Part shown: positions 43,836 through 47,294 of the stretch, piece after piece
How positions within the stretch are numbered: position 1 is the first letter of the stretch
How the letters are laid out: every line of letters begins with the position of its first letter
Source of the DNA: Zygnema cylindricum
Taxonomy: Eukaryota > Streptophyta > Zygnematophyceae > Zygnematales > Zygnemataceae
Assembly: GCA_037447655.1 (NCBI GenBank)
Contig: JBBHKE010002191.1
Location: 64,001 to 111,294, forward strand
Reading direction: 5' to 3'
Length of the DNA stretch: 47,294 bases
Made by a program: the position numbers and the translations under genes
Notes under the pieces: model-generated
Database searches by the model: none
Told to the model about the DNA's origin: nothing
The model's input: the letters and a program-made list of their open reading frames with translations, nothing else

Positions 43836-44975
43836 ACTCCGGCCCCTCTCTATTTTACTCCCTCTATCCTTCTTTTCTTTTGCAGCCGAGGTTTTTAACC
43901 CTTTCAATTACATGATGTTTTTAAAAATTGTCTGAGAAGCAATGTTGGGAAAGATTAGTTTTTTTATTTTATTTTTTTTAACCGAGGTGATTGTGTGCAA
44001 AAGTCTTCACAGAAATGTGGGTTTGCATTTGAGGTGACCTGGCTGCTAAGTTTTGTTAACAACCGGAAATGTCACAATTTCCACTTTATGGCATTTTGTG
44101 AACACTACAGTACTTTTGATATTTTAGACGACTCAGAGGCTAGAATGAAAACTGCAAGGAAGGCTGCCTGCCTTTGTACAGAGATTGATAATTTGACTTC
44201 TTGCTTTTGTAGAGAGATTGATAATTTGACTTTGTGGCGATTGACTCTGTCGAGTTTCCTTTCTTTTTTTGAGTTAGCGTTGACTCGGGAGTTGTGAACT
44301 GTTTCTTTTTCTGGAGCACTTTCCTTGGATTTCTTTTAGCCGGTTTTGTAAACGATTTATGAGCCTTTAGAGGAATGATGCCATTTTAGACTGCTTTGGC
44401 ACGTGGCATTAGGGGTTGTGCATCAGTCACACTAGGGGTTGCAGTACAATTGTGGTCGCTGGAGTCGTTGGGAAGGTGTGGTTTTACAGAGGAGTGGTTG
44501 ACATGACACGCTCGCGGATGTCACGGTTCGGAGATAAGAAGCTTTGTTTCAAATGCGATATGACTATGCTAAAAGATCCGTTTACGGTCTAAAGAAGACA
44601 AATGCGAGAATGTGGGTGAGAATAAGCACTCGTAGATGTGTGTGTGCGTAGTGATTTATGTTGGTTTGAAAATAAATAATCATATACCAGCTTGTATGAA
44701 GTTGACATTGTTTCAGTGCTAGAAGAAATTGTCAACAGTAATAGCGATGGGCATCTCATAACAACTAACAGGAGCTCATAGATTTAAGTTCTTCTGATTT
44801 TACGGGCTTTTCATTTTGGGTTTGGGTGCTTTTATTTGCCTTGTTGTTGTTTCCGTTGCTCTCTTTAGTTTTATTGCCCTGGTAGTTTTTATGTGTTGGC
44901 CATGCCACCCCTTTTGTACCCCCGGACTCGGATGGTTTACCATCGTGCTTTTTAATTTATCTTGCCCCTTTTTAC
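43836..44975. other. Intergenic sequence with small duplications
   Basis: GAGATTGATAATTTGACTT occurs at 44181 and again at 44214, a 33-bp tandem duplication. The frame at 43995-44297 spans it and has no recognisable domain. AGTAATAGCGATGGGCAT at about 44738 looks like a decayed MITE end. The hairpin GATGGTTTACCATC lies at 44931-44944. Confidence 0.45.
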
Positions 44976-45211
44976 TTATCTAAGTAATTCTAACAACGCT
45001 ATTTCATGTGCTTGGTTCACTAACTGGAGTCAGTTGGATTAACTCCAACAGCAATCAACGGTGTAGGTTTCTTTTTAAATTTATGGTTTGTTTCTTCATT
45101 TGCTTTTCCACATTGTGCCTCCTTTCCTCTATCTCTCCTACTAATATCGAGTAAATCATTGGACAGGATTAGGTGCTAATCTCTACTAGCGTCAAGAAAT
45201 CCAAAATATGA
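44976..45211 (+). repeat. Dispersed repeat, copy B
   Basis: The counterpart of 39186-39410, in the same orientation. It is directly preceded by the GATGGTTTACCATC hairpin and GTGCTTTTTAAT, so the hairpin may belong to the same repeat family. Copy A lacks the hairpin. Confidence 0.8.
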
Positions 45212-47202
45212 GGACGTTCTAGCAAATATAATAATGTTTCTGGTTCGTTGTGTTCAACAGGTAAAAGAAAACCGGTAAATTATAACTAGTGTGAAGGACT
45301 CTAATAGCCTCTCAGTTTGTATTGTTAGAGAAAGTTTTCCCAAAGAACACTTAGTGAGCGCTAGTCACAACACACAAGATCTTTCGTCTTTTCACGAGTT
45401 TTTTTTTTTTCCTTTACTGGTCTTAGATGACGTTTTTTTTTTATTACTGAATTTTGACTTCATTCTGTTTTCATTTTGGTTGCTCTCCGTCATTTTTGTT
45501 TTTTGCTATCTTAATTTGAACACGCGTTGTCCAAGTCAATGCTTTGGTTTTTTAATTACTCGTGCTATGCCTCAAAAAGATGAAAAATCTGTGGTTTTCT
45601 TTTGTTCCCTTTCTCTATTTTTGCACATGGCATATACAATATAAAGAAAATTTGAACTTCTGAAATGATACTTTAGAAAAAAAAAGGCACGCAAAAATCC
45701 ACTTTGTTTTAGCTATTTCTTTCTCTTTTTATATACCATCGTTGTTATACCTTAACCTAAAATATACAATCATGTTCATTAATACTAGAACAAAAGCGGA
45801 ATTTGACTTTTCCTGCTTTTCTCCCAATGAAGATATTCTAATGAAAACAGTAAAATTATTATGGTAAGAAGTGAATATTTCCACACTAAAATATTCCTCA
45901 AGTTAGAGAAACAGATATAACCGGATACAAACTGATTCAGTTGTTGAAAAAGAAAAAAACAGCAAAAAAAAAAAAAGGAAAAAGCAAAAAAGTTCGATTC
46001 TAGATGTTAAGAAACGATAGTGTGTATTGTTTTTAGCATTTAATATTTTTTTTGAAGTCTTAGATCATTTTTTTCTCGTGCACACATGTCCAATTTTTAT
46101 TCAGATACCATCAATTGGAAGGTAAAAACACTGTCTTCCCACCACACACTCCATTTTCACTCTCCTTCTACCTTTTCCCCGTCCCCTTCCCCTCTTCTCT
46201 TCTCTCTTCCCTCCTCCCCCACTAACACCTCTTTTTTGTCCTTTGCTACTCTTCGGATCAATAAGCTAATAACTGTGAATGGAGAAAAAAATGTCTAAAG
46301 GCAAAAGAAAAGACTTACACTAACAATGGTATTACGGTAAAAGACACGTATTCGCTTTATTCCCACAACTTTGTCATTTTAAAAAGTCAAACTTATAAAA
46401 CTTTCATGACTCAAAACATTACCATATGTCACAAGTCGATAAGATGCAGTATTTTTTGATATATTTACTACCATGTCTTTGTGTTTTGTTTATAACTTTT
46501 CCTACATACTTTTCAAAAAACCATTTCAAGCCCGTTTTCGAACCTTTTTTTGTCAACTTTGTGACGAAAAATTGAAATCACTAAATAGTTTTACCCAATA
46601 ATTAAACCTCTATAAAATAATAAACCATTTTGTCTCCTTAACTAATTTTAGCCATTATATACTCCTAGCAGAAAAAATGTAATTTATCACCATATAGAAA
46701 CTTTCTCATATACCGAAAATCCACATTAACACACATAAACGACACTCTAAAGACATTTTAAAGCTACTTATGAAACTATTTATGAAAATATTTAAGGAAG
46801 AGTTTATGAAAATATCTATGGAAATACTTCATATTTTGGACTCTTCTTGCGATATAATTTCTTTTGTAGTAAACGGACACACTCAAAAAATCTCATAATT
46901 TTTCATAAATTAGGGGTAAGATGTTGAACTTAGTAGGCTTTTTCTCATTTCAAAACTTTACAAAAAATATTTTGCAAACTTAAAGAAAATAAAGCGTAAA
47001 AGTTTTCAATTCACTTATCGGAGGGCAAAATATCGGCGTCGTAATTGACTCGGTATTTTGGGAAATTTGTATAAAGAAATTTATCTTCCTTCAAATATTT
47101 TTTTCCTTCGAGACCCACGGCTGCCCGAAACTCAACCTGTGGAAAAAAATAAAAATGATTTAATACAAAATGGTCATAGGTGTCACAATGGCCCCAAAAA
47201 AA
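45212..47202. other. AT-rich gene-free sequence
   Basis: The frame at 45291-45644 is hydrophobic and lacks any known signature. The TCC-rich patch at 46140-46215 is compositional. No element ends were recognised. Confidence 0.4.
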
Positions 47203-47294
47203 GATAGAGGGAGGGAGAGAGAGGGAGGGAGAGAGAGGGGAGGGAGGGAGGGAGAGAGGGGGGGTGGGGGGGGGGGTTGGAGGGAGAGAGGGGG
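47203..47294. repeat. GA/GGGA-rich tract at window end
   Basis: Purine-only repeats of GGGAGAGA and GGGA with G-runs up to about 12, continuing beyond the window. Confidence 0.9.

Overview
This is eukaryotic nuclear DNA. It is AT-rich, and its genes are split by GT-AG introns of about 95-760 bp. Three protein-coding genes can be reconstructed exon by exon. Two point to the plant/algal lineage: a protein with two WRKY-type DNA-binding domains (minus strand, 6417-11670) and an HVA22/REEP-family membrane protein closest in motif pattern to plant HVA22k (plus strand, 36002-38029). The third (plus strand, 40695-42717) is an F-box-like, leucine-rich-repeat protein. I cannot name the species. An alga or early-branching member of the green lineage is my inference, because the WRKY signature is far from the land-plant consensus.

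Layout. 1-1000: miniature inverted-repeat elements. 1140-1560: a GC-rich tandem repeat. 2575-3640: a degenerate minisatellite. 4290-4740: an open stretch and a hairpin motif found again at 44.9 kb. 6417-11670: the eleven-exon WRKY gene, with an exact 47-bp tandem duplication just beyond its 3' end. 12.0-13.6 kb: GC-richer sequence upstream of that gene, with one weak candidate ORF. 14.0-35.2 kb: a gene-free block packed with small DNA transposons, many nested, chimeric or truncated. 36.0-42.7 kb: the HVA22/REEP gene and the F-box/LRR gene, both on the plus strand. 38.0-47.3 kb also carries dispersed repeats, long polypyrimidine tracts and microsatellites.

The mobile elements fall into at least three groups. 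(1) A superfamily with termini like CACCGCGAATCG and TA target duplications, in several subfamilies of 199-737 bp. (2) Elements with GGG(T/C)GTGTCCCCATGT-like termini and 3-bp target duplications (TAA, TTA, TGA), resembling PIF/Harbinger. (3) One 795-bp element with a 10-bp target duplication. No transposase is recognisable, so all appear non-autonomous.

The most notable item is the WRKY protein. The coding unit, including intron positions and phases, is internally duplicated. Both domains have altered heptapeptides (WQQYGQK, WEKYGQK). Their zinc ligands combine the C-X7-C spacing of group III WRKY domains with the H-X-H ending of groups I/II. One copy has gained a roughly 95-residue Glu/Arg-rich helix. 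The three genes show no obvious functional link to one another.
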